A stretch of 64,000 bases of DNA from Eubacterium sp. MSJ-21 (GTDB lineage: Bacteria > Bacillota > Clostridia > Lachnospirales > Lachnospiraceae), in contig NZ_JAHLPZ010000006.1 in the NCBI RefSeq assembly GCF_018918185.1, forward strand, positions 151,212-215,211, in the 5' to 3' direction. Below the pieces are notes generated by a model. The model was not told the origin of the DNA and did no database searches. It was given only the letters and a program-made list of their open reading frames with translations. The translations under genes were made by a program, and so were the position numbers. Shown here piece by piece: positions 46,597-56,086 of the stretch (the stretch's first letter is position 1; each line of letters begins with the position of its first letter).

Positions 46597-46711
46597 GCCG
46601 TCGTTTTTGCCACCCGATTCTTTTGTTCTTCCCAAAGTTAAGTATCATTTACCTATTCAAAATGATACCATTTTTTTACCAAAAATACCACATGTATTTT
46701 ATATTTTTTTA

Positions 46712-46978
46712 ACCGTGCGGCTGGTGTTGTGAAGCTCTCATAAGCGTTACCACGGCAGTTAACTCAGTCCCGGCTGCCTCGCGGCGCACAGAAGGTTCTA
46801 CTTAGTGCTGCTTCGTTCCCGACCTGACACGGTTCATAGATTCCTGTCGCGCAAGACCAGAACATCAACGCCACTTACCGTGGGCAGCCTCACAAGAAGA
46901 CAACCCGAAACCAGCCATCACCCCCTCTGTAGCGGATTGAGGGTACAGGGCACCGCTATCTCCCCGGCTGCACGGAAA
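46712..46978 (-). ncRNA. ffs: Signal recognition particle RNA, large bacterial type
   Basis: On the minus strand the RNA contains the Alu-type 5' segment (GGTGCCCTGTACCC) and the domain IV core (GTCAGGTC, GGGAACGAAGCAG, CACTAAG) that binds Ffh. The ends pair (CCGTGCAGCC with GGCTGCACGG-like 3' strand GCCGCACGG). The length near 267 bases fits the 6S-like SRP RNA of Bacillus and Clostridia, and the neighbour tadA is the usual one in Firmicutes. Exact ends are uncertain by several bases. Confidence 0.9.
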
Positions 46979-47051
46979 TTTTATAACAAGTCCACGCATA
47001 TCCGTCCTGAATTCTACATCTGATAAAATCCATATCGACAGATACTTTTAT

Positions 47052-47080
47052 AGTATATAAAAATAATTATGTAAAGTCAA
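47052..47080 (-). promoter_or_regulatory. Strong promoter for the SRP RNA
   Basis: TTGACT (47075-47080) and TATACT (47052-47057) are 17 bases apart on the minus strand. The -35 box overlaps the stop codon of tadA. A second -10-like box (TATAAA) lies just before the RNA, near 46985. Confidence 0.75.
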
Positions 47081-47577
47081 GACATCCCATTATTTTCTTT
47101 GTCTGCTGCCTTCTTTTTTGCACGCAGCTCCGCAAAAAAGCCGGACATCATCCTGGAACACTCCGTCTCCAGAATCCCTCTGGTCACTTCCACCTGATGA
47201 TTAAACTGTTTCATATCAAGCAGGTTCAGAATCGATCCTGCACAACCCGCTTTCGGATTCATGCACCCGATCACAACCTTTGGAATCCGCGCCTGCACGA
47301 TGGCTCCTGCACACATCTGGCAGGGCTCCAATGTCACATACATCGTACAATCTTCCAGACGCCAGTCGCCTAATACTTTGGATGCTTTTTTTATAGCCAT
47401 AATCTCTGCATGTGCAAGCGTTGTCTTGTCCACATTCCGTCGGTTGTAGCCACGTGCGATCACCTTTCCCTCATAGACGATTACACATCCAATCGGCACA
47501 TCGCCATTCGCAGCTGCCTTCTTCGCAAGTGTAACCGCCTGCCGCATATATCGTTCATCCTCACTTAATTTCTTCAT
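47077..47577 (-). CDS. tadA: tRNA-specific adenosine deaminase TadA
   Basis: A 166-aa zinc enzyme that turns A34 of tRNA-Arg(ACG) into inosine. Zinc and catalytic motifs are complete: TTLAHAEIMAI and TLEPCQMCAGA, followed by the IGCMNPKAGCAGS loop. The start MKKLSEDERYM follows GAGGTACAAA. Confidence 0.94.
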   Translation of the reverse strand: MKKLSEDERYMRQAVTLAKKAAANGDVPIGCVIVYEGKVIARGYNRRNVDKTTLAHAEIMAIKKASKVLGDWRLEDCTMYVTLEPCQMCAGAIVQARIPKVVIGCMNPKAGCAGSILNLLDMKQFNHQVEVTRGILETECSRMMSGFFAELRAKKKAADKENNGMS

Positions 47578-47604
47578 TTTGTACCTCATTCCCATATCAT
47601 TTTA

Positions 47605-47633
47605 TTGTGTGTTCCCATAAAATGTACTATACT
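47605..47633 (+). promoter_or_regulatory. Promoter of the GNAT gene
   Basis: TTGTGT (47605-47610) and TATACT (47628-47633) are 17 bases apart, 70 bases before the ATG. Confidence 0.55.
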
Positions 47634-47702
47634 GACTTCATGGCTGCTTCACACACAACCATCCTGTGTTCCGCAGTCGCAAACACGAGAAAGGAGACGT
47701 CC

Positions 47703-48248
47703 ATGGGACCACTGATAAAATATACAAATCGTTTAATTCTGCGCGTAGAAAACGAATCAAAATCTAAACAGGTCTTAGAGCTCTATCTGCGCAACCGCGT
47801 TCCTTTCGAGCAATACGAACCAACCCGTCCGGCATCCTTTTACACACAGGACTACCACCGGTCTTCCCTGCACCGTGAATACATCGCCTACACGATGGGA
47901 ACTTTCCTGCGCTATTACATCTATTTAAAAAATCGTCCGGATAAAATCATTGGTGCCATCAATTTTAATATTTTCCGTACCTCCCGTGAACCATATGCGG
48001 AGATCGGATACAAGATTGATGTCCTCTATCAAAACCGTGGCATCGCATACGAGGCCTGCGAAGCAGCTCTCTATGTACTCGAACATGACTATCAGATTCA
48101 CCGCGTGGATGCCCGTATCCATCCGGAAAATATCGCGTCCATAACCCTTGCAACAAAACTCGGCTTCCGTCCATTGCAGTTTGAACCACAAAGCGCAAAT
48201 ATCTTAGGACACTACGTAGATCTGATGCGATATATGAAGCTTCTTTAA
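47703..48248 (+). CDS. GNAT acetyltransferase, RimJ/RimL type
   Basis: A 181-aa acetyltransferase. The start MGPLIKYTNRLILRV follows AAAGGAGACGTCC. The fold is seen in GAINFNIFR, AEIGYKIDVLYQNRGIAYEA (acetyl-CoA site) and HRVDARIHPENIASITLATK. RimJ/RimL relatives acetylate protein N-termini, but antibiotics and small molecules are also possible. Confidence 0.87.
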   Translation: MGPLIKYTNRLILRVENESKSKQVLELYLRNRVPFEQYEPTRPASFYTQDYHRSSLHREYIAYTMGTFLRYYIYLKNRPDKIIGAINFNIFRTSREPYAEIGYKIDVLYQNRGIAYEACEAALYVLEHDYQIHRVDARIHPENIASITLATKLGFRPLQFEPQSANILGHYVDLMRYMKLL

Positions 48249-48266
48249 AACTATGGGATTATACTA

Positions 48267-49271
48267 TCACATATAACGTGAGTGTGCGTCTTCCTCACCA
48301 CGTTCCACGACTTCAGACACCCAATAGCCAAAATTCCCGGTCAAAATCTTCGTCTTCCGCACCGGAATGAAAACGCGGAATCCAAACATATTTGCCAGAT
48401 ACCTCTCTTTGTTCGTGAAGATTCCCGGCACACCGATTACATGCAGTTCTGCCTTATTCATCCGCACAGTTCCGAGCATAAGATATTGATATTTGTAATA
48501 TCCATGCGCAAGGAAACTGTTCACTCCCAGTTTCCAGTTCGCCATATCTAATCTCCCGATATCCTGTGGCGCAATCTTCACGCCGTCCACAATCTGGCTT
48601 CCTGCAAAAAGCGGTAGCTTGGGGTACGTTGTAAGCATCTCCCGATATCCATCTTCCAGGTTTGAAGGAATCGGTATCTGGGGAATTTCCTCAACAGATT
48701 CTGTGTGCGATTTCATTCCCGCACCCGCATACCCAGTCATCCGCGGCATATCCGTTTCCTGTATTATCTGACCTTTCGGTTCAATATTATCTCCCCACTC
48801 ATTCCCGGCTGCAGATCTCTGATTCTCCTCCGTCATAACCGGAATCTCCAACTTCCCTGCGTATTCTGTCTTGTCCGCAACCTGCACCTGCCGCAGGTCA
48901 TACTGCTCCGGCGTCCAGATCCCGGCCAGGATCTCGCCATCATCACATATAAAATACACACCCTCATATTCCGGAAATGTCACGCCGTCCCCAAGCGGAT
49001 TGTTCCACGGAAGCTCTACACTCGTCAGGATTGTATCGCGTTCCCCCGCCGCAAACTGCATGGTGGTAAAAGGCTTCGCCTGCCCATGCCACAGCAAATA
49101 TGCATAACATGTACACGCATATTCCTTATACATTTTCATCCCCATTCGTATTCTTGTCACATCTGTATCCCTGTTGCTGATTCTCTGTACTTTGATGAAT
49201 CCGGCAATCTCACATCGCACATACTCGCGATACCGGTAAATATAAGACACCCATCTTCTCTGCTGCATCAC
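48267..49271 (-). CDS. DUF6128-like protein
   Basis: A 334-aa protein. The C-terminal third holds LGVNSFLAHGYYKYQYLMLG, HVIGVPGIFTNKERYLANMF and GNFGYWV, which fit the uncharacterised DUF6128 proteins of Lachnospiraceae. A first beta-rich region (about 20-125) includes MQFAAGERDTILTSVELPW. The middle is charged and probably flexible. No signal or membrane segment is visible. Function unknown. The start could be one of several methionines. Confidence 0.65.
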   Translation of the reverse strand: MMQQRRWVSYIYRYREYVRCEIAGFIKVQRISNRDTDVTRIRMGMKMYKEYACTCYAYLLWHGQAKPFTTMQFAAGERDTILTSVELPWNNPLGDGVTFPEYEGVYFICDDGEILAGIWTPEQYDLRQVQVADKTEYAGKLEIPVMTEENQRSAAGNEWGDNIEPKGQIIQETDMPRMTGYAGAGMKSHTESVEEIPQIPIPSNLEDGYREMLTTYPKLPLFAGSQIVDGVKIAPQDIGRLDMANWKLGVNSFLAHGYYKYQYLMLGTVRMNKAELHVIGVPGIFTNKERYLANMFGFRVFIPVRKTKILTGNFGYWVSEVVERGEEDAHSRYM

Positions 49272-49491
49272 AGACCACGCTCCCCCTTCATGTTTCTTCG
49301 CAGAGATTGCACGTCATGCTGCACGGATATATCCCCATACATCGTGCATTTTCACAATCTCCTGACAATACGTACTATATATGTATGCAGGGGTTCGTCT
49401 GTTTAGCACCAAATTATTGCGACATAATATACAATTATACGGCACCTGACTGCATTTTCCATGTCCGGATGCCAACATATCTGCGCTCCAC

Positions 49492-50340
49492 CTATTCGCA
49501 CAGCAGATCGGAAAGCTCCGCAAACTGCGCAAGTGTCAGTGCTTCGCCGCGGATACTCTCGGAAAGTCCCATCTTCCGGAGAGCTTCTACAACCGCATCC
49601 TTGCCAATTGAGAGCTCTGCCGAATTGTTGATGCCGTTTTGCAATGTTTTCCGGCGCTGATTGAACGATGCACGGATCAGCTTGAACATGAATTTCTCAT
49701 CCTTCACGACGATCTTCGGCTCCGAATGTCTCGTCAACCGAATCACCGCTGAACCAACATTCGGACGCGGCATGAAACAGTTCGGCGGCACATTTGCCAC
49801 GATATACGGCTCCGCATAATACTGCACCGCAAGCGACAATGCGCCATAGTCCTTTCCACCCGGTCCTGCCTGCATCCGCTCGGCAACTTCTTTTTGCACC
49901 ATAACCGTAATCGAGGTTGCCGGAATATGGTTTTCAAACAGTCCCATGATGATCGGTGTCGTGATGTAATACGGAAGATTCGCCACAACTTTCACCGGTC
50001 TGCCACCGGTCAATGCCGCGATATCCACCTTCAGAATATCCTCATTTACAACCGTGACATTGTCGTACTCTGCAAGCGTCTCCGCAAGGATCGGAAGCAG
50101 ATTCTTGTCAATCTCCACCGCAAATACTTCTCCCGCCGCCTCTGCTAAATACTGCGTCATCGTACCAATGCCCGGTCCGATCTCCAGAACAACATCATCC
50201 TTCGTGATTTCCGCTGCCCGGATGATCTTCTCGATCACATGCCCGTCAATCAGAAAATTCTGACCGAACCGCTTCTGGAACGCAAAATTATATTTCTGTA
50301 TGATTTCAATTGTAACCTTCGGATTGCTAAGCTTTTCCAT
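49492..50340 (-). CDS. rsmA: 16S rRNA dimethyladenosine transferase RsmA
   Basis: A 282-aa methyltransferase that dimethylates A1518 and A1519 of 16S rRNA. Motifs: QNFLIDGHVIEKI, LEIGPGIGTMTQYLAE, and the catalytic NLPYYITTPI, then a short helical C-terminal domain ending SDLLCE. It follows tatD by 15 bases, a common pairing. Confidence 0.95.
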   Translation of the reverse strand: MEKLSNPKVTIEIIQKYNFAFQKRFGQNFLIDGHVIEKIIRAAEITKDDVVLEIGPGIGTMTQYLAEAAGEVFAVEIDKNLLPILAETLAEYDNVTVVNEDILKVDIAALTGGRPVKVVANLPYYITTPIIMGLFENHIPATSITVMVQKEVAERMQAGPGGKDYGALSLAVQYYAEPYIVANVPPNCFMPRPNVGSAVIRLTRHSEPKIVVKDEKFMFKLIRASFNQRRKTLQNGINNSAELSIGKDAVVEALRKMGLSESIRGEALTLAQFAELSDLLCE

Positions 50341-50355
50341 TCTATCTCCATTTCT

Positions 50356-51135
50356 CTACATCTGAATTTTATACATCTGATGCGCATTTTTCCATGTTTC
50401 TGCATACACCTCGTCCACGGAAATCTGCTTAATATCCGCAATTGCCTGCGCAACATAGGTAAGCTTCGACGAATCGTTGCGCTTGCCGCGGAACGGCTCC
50501 GGTGTGAGGTATGGTGCATCCGTCTCAAGCACAATATTTGAAAGCGGGATATATGCCACTGCTTCCTTCAGTTTCCTTGCATTCTTAAATGTCACAACAC
50601 CGCCGATACCGAAGTAAAATCCCATATTCAGGAAGTCCCGTGCGCTCTCCTTCGAATACGAATAGCAATGGATCACACCGCCGATCTCCTCTGCACGGGA
50701 TTCCTGCATGATCCGGATTGTATCCTGTGCTGCATCGCGGCTGTGAATAGCAACCGGAAGCTTCAACTCTCGCGCAATATCCATCTGCCCGGCAAACCAT
50801 TTGTGCTGCAATGCCTTGTCTGTTTCTTCATAATGATAATCGAGTCCGATCTCGCCGATTGCCACGATCTTCTCGTGTCCTGCAAGTTCCTTCAACCGCT
50901 TTACATTATCCGGATTCTCCAGTTCTGCAACTTCGGAAGGAAAAATGCCGACCACGCCATACATGTTCTCGTATTTTTCTGTCATCCGCACCGTCTCTTC
51001 ACTCGCGCTGATATTCGTTCCGATGTTGGTCACCGCACGTACACCCTGTGCCTCAAATCCCGCCAGAAGCTGCTCACGGTCTGCAGCAAAGCTTTCATCA
51101 TCATAATGTGCATGTGTATCAAATATCTGAATCAT
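50356..51135 (-). CDS. tatD: TatD-family metal-dependent hydrolase
   Basis: A 259-aa hydrolase, possibly a 3'-5' DNase. Metal ligands are seen in IFDTHAHYDDE, IGEIGLDYHYE, VAIHSRDA, VIHCYSYS and LETDAPYL. Length and motif order are standard. It is the first gene of the tatD-rsmA operon. Confidence 0.93.
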   Translation of the reverse strand: MIQIFDTHAHYDDESFAADREQLLAGFEAQGVRAVTNIGTNISASEETVRMTEKYENMYGVVGIFPSEVAELENPDNVKRLKELAGHEKIVAIGEIGLDYHYEETDKALQHKWFAGQMDIARELKLPVAIHSRDAAQDTIRIMQESRAEEIGGVIHCYSYSKESARDFLNMGFYFGIGGVVTFKNARKLKEAVAYIPLSNIVLETDAPYLTPEPFRGKRNDSSKLTYVAQAIADIKQISVDEVYAETWKNAHQMYKIQM

Positions 51136-51290
51136 CCATTTATCCTAGCCTTATCATAATAATTGCGTTTATTTTACCCTACACCGGGTGTTCATGCAAC
51201 CCTGACCGCAAATATCTGCCAATCTGGGATTTTCTCCCGCCAGATCTGCCACAATATTCACATTATTCATGAATTTCTTTGGTTCGACTA

Positions 51291-51343
51291 TTGAAATCCC
51301 TCTGTAAATTCGGTAAAATGGACATTAGGTATACGTTACGTAT
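51291..51343 (+). promoter_or_regulatory. Promoter and palindrome before the soluble MCP-like gene
   Basis: TTGAAA (51291-51296) and TAAAAT (51314-51319) are 17 bases apart. Just after it ATACGTTACGTAT (51331-51343) is a perfect palindrome with a 3-base centre at the expected transcript start. Confidence 0.7.
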
Positions 51344-51358
51344 AAGGAGGAGCATTTT

Positions 51359-51952
51359 ATGACTATAAATGATTATTTAGATATGGAAGCACTTGATAAT
51401 ATCTTAGAGCAGTGGGCGGCTGCAACACATATGATTGCCGTTGTTCTTGATGATGAAGGTAACTTCCTTTCCAACAAGCTTGGATTTTCCAGAAATAATG
51501 TAGAAGCATTTGGCGAAAGCATCGAAGTTGATGATGTCGAGGTTGCAACCGTCGTTGGTGGACCTCTGGATGAGGATACAGACGAAGAGGTTGTAGAAGC
51601 TGCTGCTGCCATTCTGGTTGCCGCTGTTCAGAACCTCTTAGAGGCCGGTTACCGCAAGATGAAATATGAGGAGGCGATTGCTTCCTTCAACGAAGAGATT
51701 GCCGGTGCTGCCGCTCTGATCAAAGAGCTTGCCGGAAAATCACAGGGATTAAAGAAGATTGAGAATAAGCAGAATATCCTTGCACTGAACGCTTCCATCG
51801 AAGCTGCACGTGCAGGCGAAGCCGGACGCGGATTCACCGTTGTTGCGCATGAGTTCGGTAAGATGGCACATGAATCAGGTGTGATCAACGACTCCATTCA
51901 GAAGACTTTACAGAAGCTTGATGCATCCATCAAGAGCTATGAAGCTGAATAA
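51359..51952 (+). CDS. Minimal soluble chemotaxis-receptor-like protein
   Basis: A 197-aa protein with no membrane segment or HAMP domain. An N-terminal small-molecule-sensor-like region (about 1-100, [20 protein letters not shown] and [13 protein letters not shown]) is joined to a short helical hairpin that contains the receptor tip [20 protein letters not shown]. The arms are far shorter than in ordinary receptors. It has AAGGAGGAGCATTTT and its own strong promoter. It probably contacts CheA/CheW in the cytoplasm, or acts as a modulator. The intact frame argues against a pseudogene. Confidence 0.75.
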   Translation: MTINDYLDMEALDNILEQWAAATHMIAVVLDDEGNFLSNKLGFSRNNVEAFGESIEVDDVEVATVVGGPLDEDTDEEVVEAAAAILVAAVQNLLEAGYRKMKYEEAIASFNEEIAGAAALIKELAGKSQGLKKIENKQNILALNASIEAARAGEAGRGFTVVAHEFGKMAHESGVINDSIQKTLQKLDASIKSYEAE

Positions 51953-52154
51953 ACAGCAGGGATTTGAGGATGTGAAAACTTTTTCACAATTAGAACATAT
52001 TTTAGACACAATTTATTGTTATAGTATGCATTGTAAGAGCTTTTCATATATTTGAATCCTCTCTCCCCTCAAACAAGTGGCGAATTAATTCCCTCCCCGG
52101 TTTTTCTCGCCACTTGTTTTCTGTTTATCACGATTCATTTAAACTTAGACTTAT

Positions 52155-52520
52155 AATTGCAAAATGTACTAGAATTTGTATATATATTACCTGCATCCAC
52201 TTCTGCAAATATAGGATGTATTGGAACTAAGAAGTACTAGATGTTCTGACATACATGTTGATCTGACACGCAACCGCCGCACGGGTATTGCCCCCTCGCT
52301 TCGCTCGTCGGCAGATTGTCGGGCGCATCCTAAATATGAATCTACGATTCATATGCGCCCTCCGCTCGCCGTCCATGGCTCAGTGGCGGCTTGGTTGAAC
52401 ATCGTGTTCAACCATTGCTACATACTTACAGAACATCAAGAACTTCTAAGTTCCAAACATATTTATATTTCCAGAAGTGGATGCAGGCATATATTCAAAT
52501 TCTAGTACATTTCGCAAATT
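52155..52520. repeat. Long inverted-repeat element with GC-rich core
   Basis: Arms of about 93 bases at 52155-52248 and 52428-52520 pair imperfectly (AAATGTACTAGAATTTG and CCTGCATCCACTTCTG are almost identical in both). The core holds further hairpins (GGGCGCAT/ATGCGCCC, GGTTGAACA/TGTTCAACC) and the module CGGGTATTGCCCCCTCG. The right end lies 25 bases before the aminotransferase start. A 94-codon open frame across it is not a gene. Confidence 0.8.
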
Positions 52521-52545
52521 AACAAAAAGAAAGGAAAATAAATCC

Positions 52546-53733
52546 ATGATTAACGAATTCTACAAGGATATGACAGGAAAAGGTTCTATCATTCGCCAAT
52601 TTTTTGATTATGCCAACAAAAAAGGCGCAGAGATTGGAATGGAGAATATCTATAATTTCTCTATTGGAAACCCTTCTGTTCCTGTACCACAGACATTTAC
52701 CAATCGTATGATCGAACTGTTGCAGACCGAAGATCCAGTGAAGCTGCACAGCTACAGCCCATCGCTTGGACTTCCTTCTACGAGACAGGCGGTTGCCGAT
52801 TCTTTGAATAAGCGTTTTGGCATGAACTACACGATGGATCACATATTCATGACGAGTGCAGCAGCCAGTGCGCTGGCACATGCGCTTCGGTGCGTGACAA
52901 AGGACGGCGATGAGGTTATCACCTTCGCACCTTATTTCCCGGAATATGTTCCTTATGTGACAGGAACCGGTGCAAAGCTTACCGTGATTCCTGCCGACAT
53001 CACCACATTCCAGATCAATTTTGAAGAATTCGAGAAAGCCCTAAACCCAAATGTTCAGGCAATCCTGATCAACTCTCCGAATAACCCTTCCGGTATCGTA
53101 TATTCAACTGCCACGATCACGAAGCTGGCAGATATCTTGCGTGCAAAAGAGAAGGAATACGGACATCCGATCTACCTGATCTCCGATGAGCCTTACCGTG
53201 AGATCGTATTTGCCGGTGTGGATGCACCATTTATCTCCAAGTTATATGAGAATACGATCTGCTGTTATTCGTTCAGTAAGTCTGTGTCTCTGCCGGGTGA
53301 GCGTATCGGTTACATGGCAGTGAACCCAGCCTGCGAGGATGCAAAGCTTCTGGTACTTATGGCTGGTCAGATCTCCAGATTTACCGGACACAACTGCCCA
53401 CCTTCCATCATCCAGATGGCTGTGGAGTCTGTGCTTGACCAGACAAGTGACCTGTCAATCTATGAGACGAACAAGAATATTTTATATAAAGAACTGACAC
53501 ACATCGGCTACGATATCGTCGAGCCGGGCGGAACCTTCTACATGTTCCCACGCGCCCTGACCGAGGATGCAAATGAATTCTGCTGGCGCGCAGCCAAAGA
53601 GCTGAACCTGATCATCGTACCGGGTGACAGCTTCTTATGTCCGGGACATTTCCGGATCTCCTACTGTGTGACAACGGATATGGTCGAAAAAGCCATTCCA
53701 CTCTTTGAAAAACTTTACAAATTATATAGATAA
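52546..53733 (+). CDS. PLP-dependent aminotransferase, class I/II
   Basis: A 395-aa fold-type I aminotransferase. Motifs: SIGNPSVPVPQ, INSPNNPSGIVYS, ISDEPYREIVF, the PLP lysine in CYSFSKSVSLPGERIGY, and the substrate Arg near the end in GHFRISYCV. The start MINEFYKDM follows GAAAGGAAAATAAATCC. It is of the aspartate-aminotransferase type, but the amino acid cannot be named. It might feed the aryl pyruvate pathway of the ior operon; that is a guess. Confidence 0.88.
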   Translation: MINEFYKDMTGKGSIIRQFFDYANKKGAEIGMENIYNFSIGNPSVPVPQTFTNRMIELLQTEDPVKLHSYSPSLGLPSTRQAVADSLNKRFGMNYTMDHIFMTSAAASALAHALRCVTKDGDEVITFAPYFPEYVPYVTGTGAKLTVIPADITTFQINFEEFEKALNPNVQAILINSPNNPSGIVYSTATITKLADILRAKEKEYGHPIYLISDEPYREIVFAGVDAPFISKLYENTICCYSFSKSVSLPGERIGYMAVNPACEDAKLLVLMAGQISRFTGHNCPPSIIQMAVESVLDQTSDLSIYETNKNILYKELTHIGYDIVEPGGTFYMFPRALTEDANEFCWRAAKELNLIIVPGDSFLCPGHFRISYCVTTDMVEKAIPLFEKLYKLYR

Positions 53734-53801
53734 TTTCCAAGATTTTCGGTATAATGAAGTTTGGTTTATAGGAGATACATAATTAGGAGGACAAAAATAT
53801 T

Positions 53802-55334
53802 ATGGCAGAAGAAGCTGGCACTAGTAAAAAGCCAAAGAAATACACGGGGATCCTGCTTCATCCAACCTCACTTCCTGGGCCTTACGGCATCGGTGAGCTG
53901 GGTGCAGGCGCTTATAGATTTGTTGATTTTCTGGAACGTTCGGGACTGAACACATGGCAGGTACTGCCACTCGGACATACCGGATTTGGAGATTCTCCAT
54001 ATCAGCCGTTTTCCGCATTTGCGGGACAGCCGCTTATCATCAGCCTGGATCATCTGAAGGAGTTGCATCTTCTTTATGACGAAGACTTCCGGGATATGCC
54101 GGCATGGAACGCGGAGCAGATTAACTATGGTGAGTTGATTGAATTTAAGACAGGTCTTTTGAAGCTTGCTTATTCCCGTTTTCACGACGAATCTTTATCT
54201 GATGGTATCCATGACGATCCGGAGATGAAGCAGGCGTATGATACTTTCTGCGAGACATCTGTCTGGCTGGAGGATTACGCATTGTTCATGGCAGGCAAGG
54301 ACTATCATCAGGGCATGCCTTGGTACATGTGGGAAGACAACCTGAAGAAGCCAACCAAGAAGCAGAAGGAAACATGGGTGAAGAAGCTCGATACCGAGAT
54401 GGGCTACTACAAATTCATCCAGTTCCTGTTTTATTATGAATGGACAACCTTGAAGAAATACGCAAACGATAAAGGCATTTCCATCGTGGGCGATATCCCG
54501 ATCTTCATGGCTTGGGACAGTGTGGATGTATGGGCAAACCAGAGCCTGTTCCAGTTAGATTCTAAGGGATACCCAACCGTCGTTGCCGGAGTTCCACCAG
54601 ACTATTTCTCAGCGACCGGGCAGCTGTGGGGCAACCCACTATATAACTGGAAGAAGCATACCGAGACCGGTTATGAGTGGTGGCTGAACCGTATCCGTTA
54701 CCAGCTGACACTCTGTGATTTCCTGCGAATCGACCATTTCCGTGGATTCGATAAATATTGGGCGATCCCTTATGGCGAAGAAACCGCCATCAACGGTAAA
54801 TGGGTGGAAGCACCGGGTGTAAACTTCTTTACACAGTTAGAGGCAACCCTCGGTTATCATCTTCCGATTATTGCTGAAGATCTTGGTGAAATCGATGATT
54901 CGGTTATCGAGCTTCGCGACAAATTCGGTCTGCCGGGCATGAAGGTATTGCAGTTTGCATTTGAGAATCCGGAGGAAAATGATTTCCTTCCACACAACTT
55001 TGTTCGTAACTGTGTCTGCTATACAGGTACACACGATAACGATACAACCCTCGGCTGGTACAAGCACGCATATGAAGCTTCCAAAGACAAGCTGCGCCGC
55101 TACTTCTCAACCGATGGTTATGACATCTGCTGGATCATGATCCGTGCATGCTTCGGCTCTGTTGCCAACATGGCGATCGTACCAATGCAGGATGTATTAT
55201 GCTTAGATTCCTGGGCGCGTATGAACACCCCGGGTGTCGGAGAAGGAAACTGGGCATGGAGATACAAAGAAGACGCACTGACACATGAACTTGAAGCAAG
55301 ATTATATGAAACCTGTAAAATGTTTGGACGATAA
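53802..55334 (+). CDS. malQ: 4-alpha-glucanotransferase (amylomaltase)
   Basis: A 510-aa GH77 enzyme that disproportionates maltooligosaccharides. Motifs: LLHPTSLPGPYGIGEL, VGDIPIFMAWDS, the nucleophile Asp in LRIDHFRGF, the acid/base Glu in IIAEDLGEID and GTHDNDTTLGW. The start follows AGGAGGACAAAAATATT, and a TATAAT (53750-53755) lies before it. Confidence 0.94.
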   Translation: MAEEAGTSKKPKKYTGILLHPTSLPGPYGIGELGAGAYRFVDFLERSGLNTWQVLPLGHTGFGDSPYQPFSAFAGQPLIISLDHLKELHLLYDEDFRDMPAWNAEQINYGELIEFKTGLLKLAYSRFHDESLSDGIHDDPEMKQAYDTFCETSVWLEDYALFMAGKDYHQGMPWYMWEDNLKKPTKKQKETWVKKLDTEMGYYKFIQFLFYYEWTTLKKYANDKGISIVGDIPIFMAWDSVDVWANQSLFQLDSKGYPTVVAGVPPDYFSATGQLWGNPLYNWKKHTETGYEWWLNRIRYQLTLCDFLRIDHFRGFDKYWAIPYGEETAINGKWVEAPGVNFFTQLEATLGYHLPIIAEDLGEIDDSVIELRDKFGLPGMKVLQFAFENPEENDFLPHNFVRNCVCYTGTHDNDTTLGWYKHAYEASKDKLRRYFSTDGYDICWIMIRACFGSVANMAIVPMQDVLCLDSWARMNTPGVGEGNWAWRYKEDALTHELEARLYETCKMFGR

Positions 55335-55345
55335 GAGGTGTATCT

Positions 55346-56071
55346 ATGAAGACATTGGGAGTTGGAATCGTACTGATGGTGGCACTGTTCTTCTGTCTGC
55401 CATACCATCTATACATGAAACAGCTATGGAAGAAAAACCCTGAGAAATCATGGGAAAAAGCACGCAAGTTTGTATCCGGCTTCTTCCGGTTTGAACTGAA
55501 ACTGTCCGGCTGCAAAGTAAACGTCATCGGAGAAGAAAATATACCGCAGGATGGACCGGTGTTATTCGTCGGCAACCACCGCAGTTATTTCGACATTCTG
55601 ATCTATCATGAGGCAATCGGCAAGCCGCTTGGCTTCCTCGCCAAAAAAGAAATGGAAAAGATTCCGCTTCTGCCACTTTATATGCGGGATATCGGATGTC
55701 TGTTCTTAGACAGGGACGATATCAAGCAAGGCTTATCCGTAATTAAACAGGGAACAGAGTACATGAAGCAGGGACATTCGATGGTCGTATTCCCGGAGGG
55801 AACAAGAAACCAGACCGACACACTCCTGCCATTTCGCGAAGGCGGATATAAGATGGCAGAGAAATCAAAATCCCCGATCGTCCCGGTATCGATCTGCCGT
55901 TCCGATCTGATGCTTGAATCTGCACCGAAGAGACGGATTCATAGTCACAAAGTAACAATTGAGTTCGGAAAGCCAATCTATCCATGTAAGCTTCCGCCAA
56001 AGGAACGCAAGGAGCGATATGCAGAATTTCCACAACTTATACAGGATATGTATGATAAAAATAACATTTAG
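55346..56071 (+). CDS. plsC: 1-acyl-sn-glycerol-3-phosphate acyltransferase
   Basis: A 241-aa membrane-associated acyltransferase with an N-terminal membrane segment. The catalytic FVGNHRSYFDIL (HX4D) and FPEGTRNQ motifs are intact. It makes phosphatidic acid in phospholipid synthesis. It follows malQ by 11 bases. Confidence 0.93.
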   Translation: MKTLGVGIVLMVALFFCLPYHLYMKQLWKKNPEKSWEKARKFVSGFFRFELKLSGCKVNVIGEENIPQDGPVLFVGNHRSYFDILIYHEAIGKPLGFLAKKEMEKIPLLPLYMRDIGCLFLDRDDIKQGLSVIKQGTEYMKQGHSMVVFPEGTRNQTDTLLPFREGGYKMAEKSKSPIVPVSICRSDLMLESAPKRRIHSHKVTIEFGKPIYPCKLPPKERKERYAEFPQLIQDMYDKNNI

Positions 56072-56086
56072 AGGAGGATTTGAACC

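Noticed and set aside
46805..47023. A 72-codon plus-strand frame
   Set aside because: It is antisense to the SRP RNA.
52221..52505. A 94-codon plus-strand frame
   Set aside because: It spans the long inverted-repeat element and overlaps no known family.
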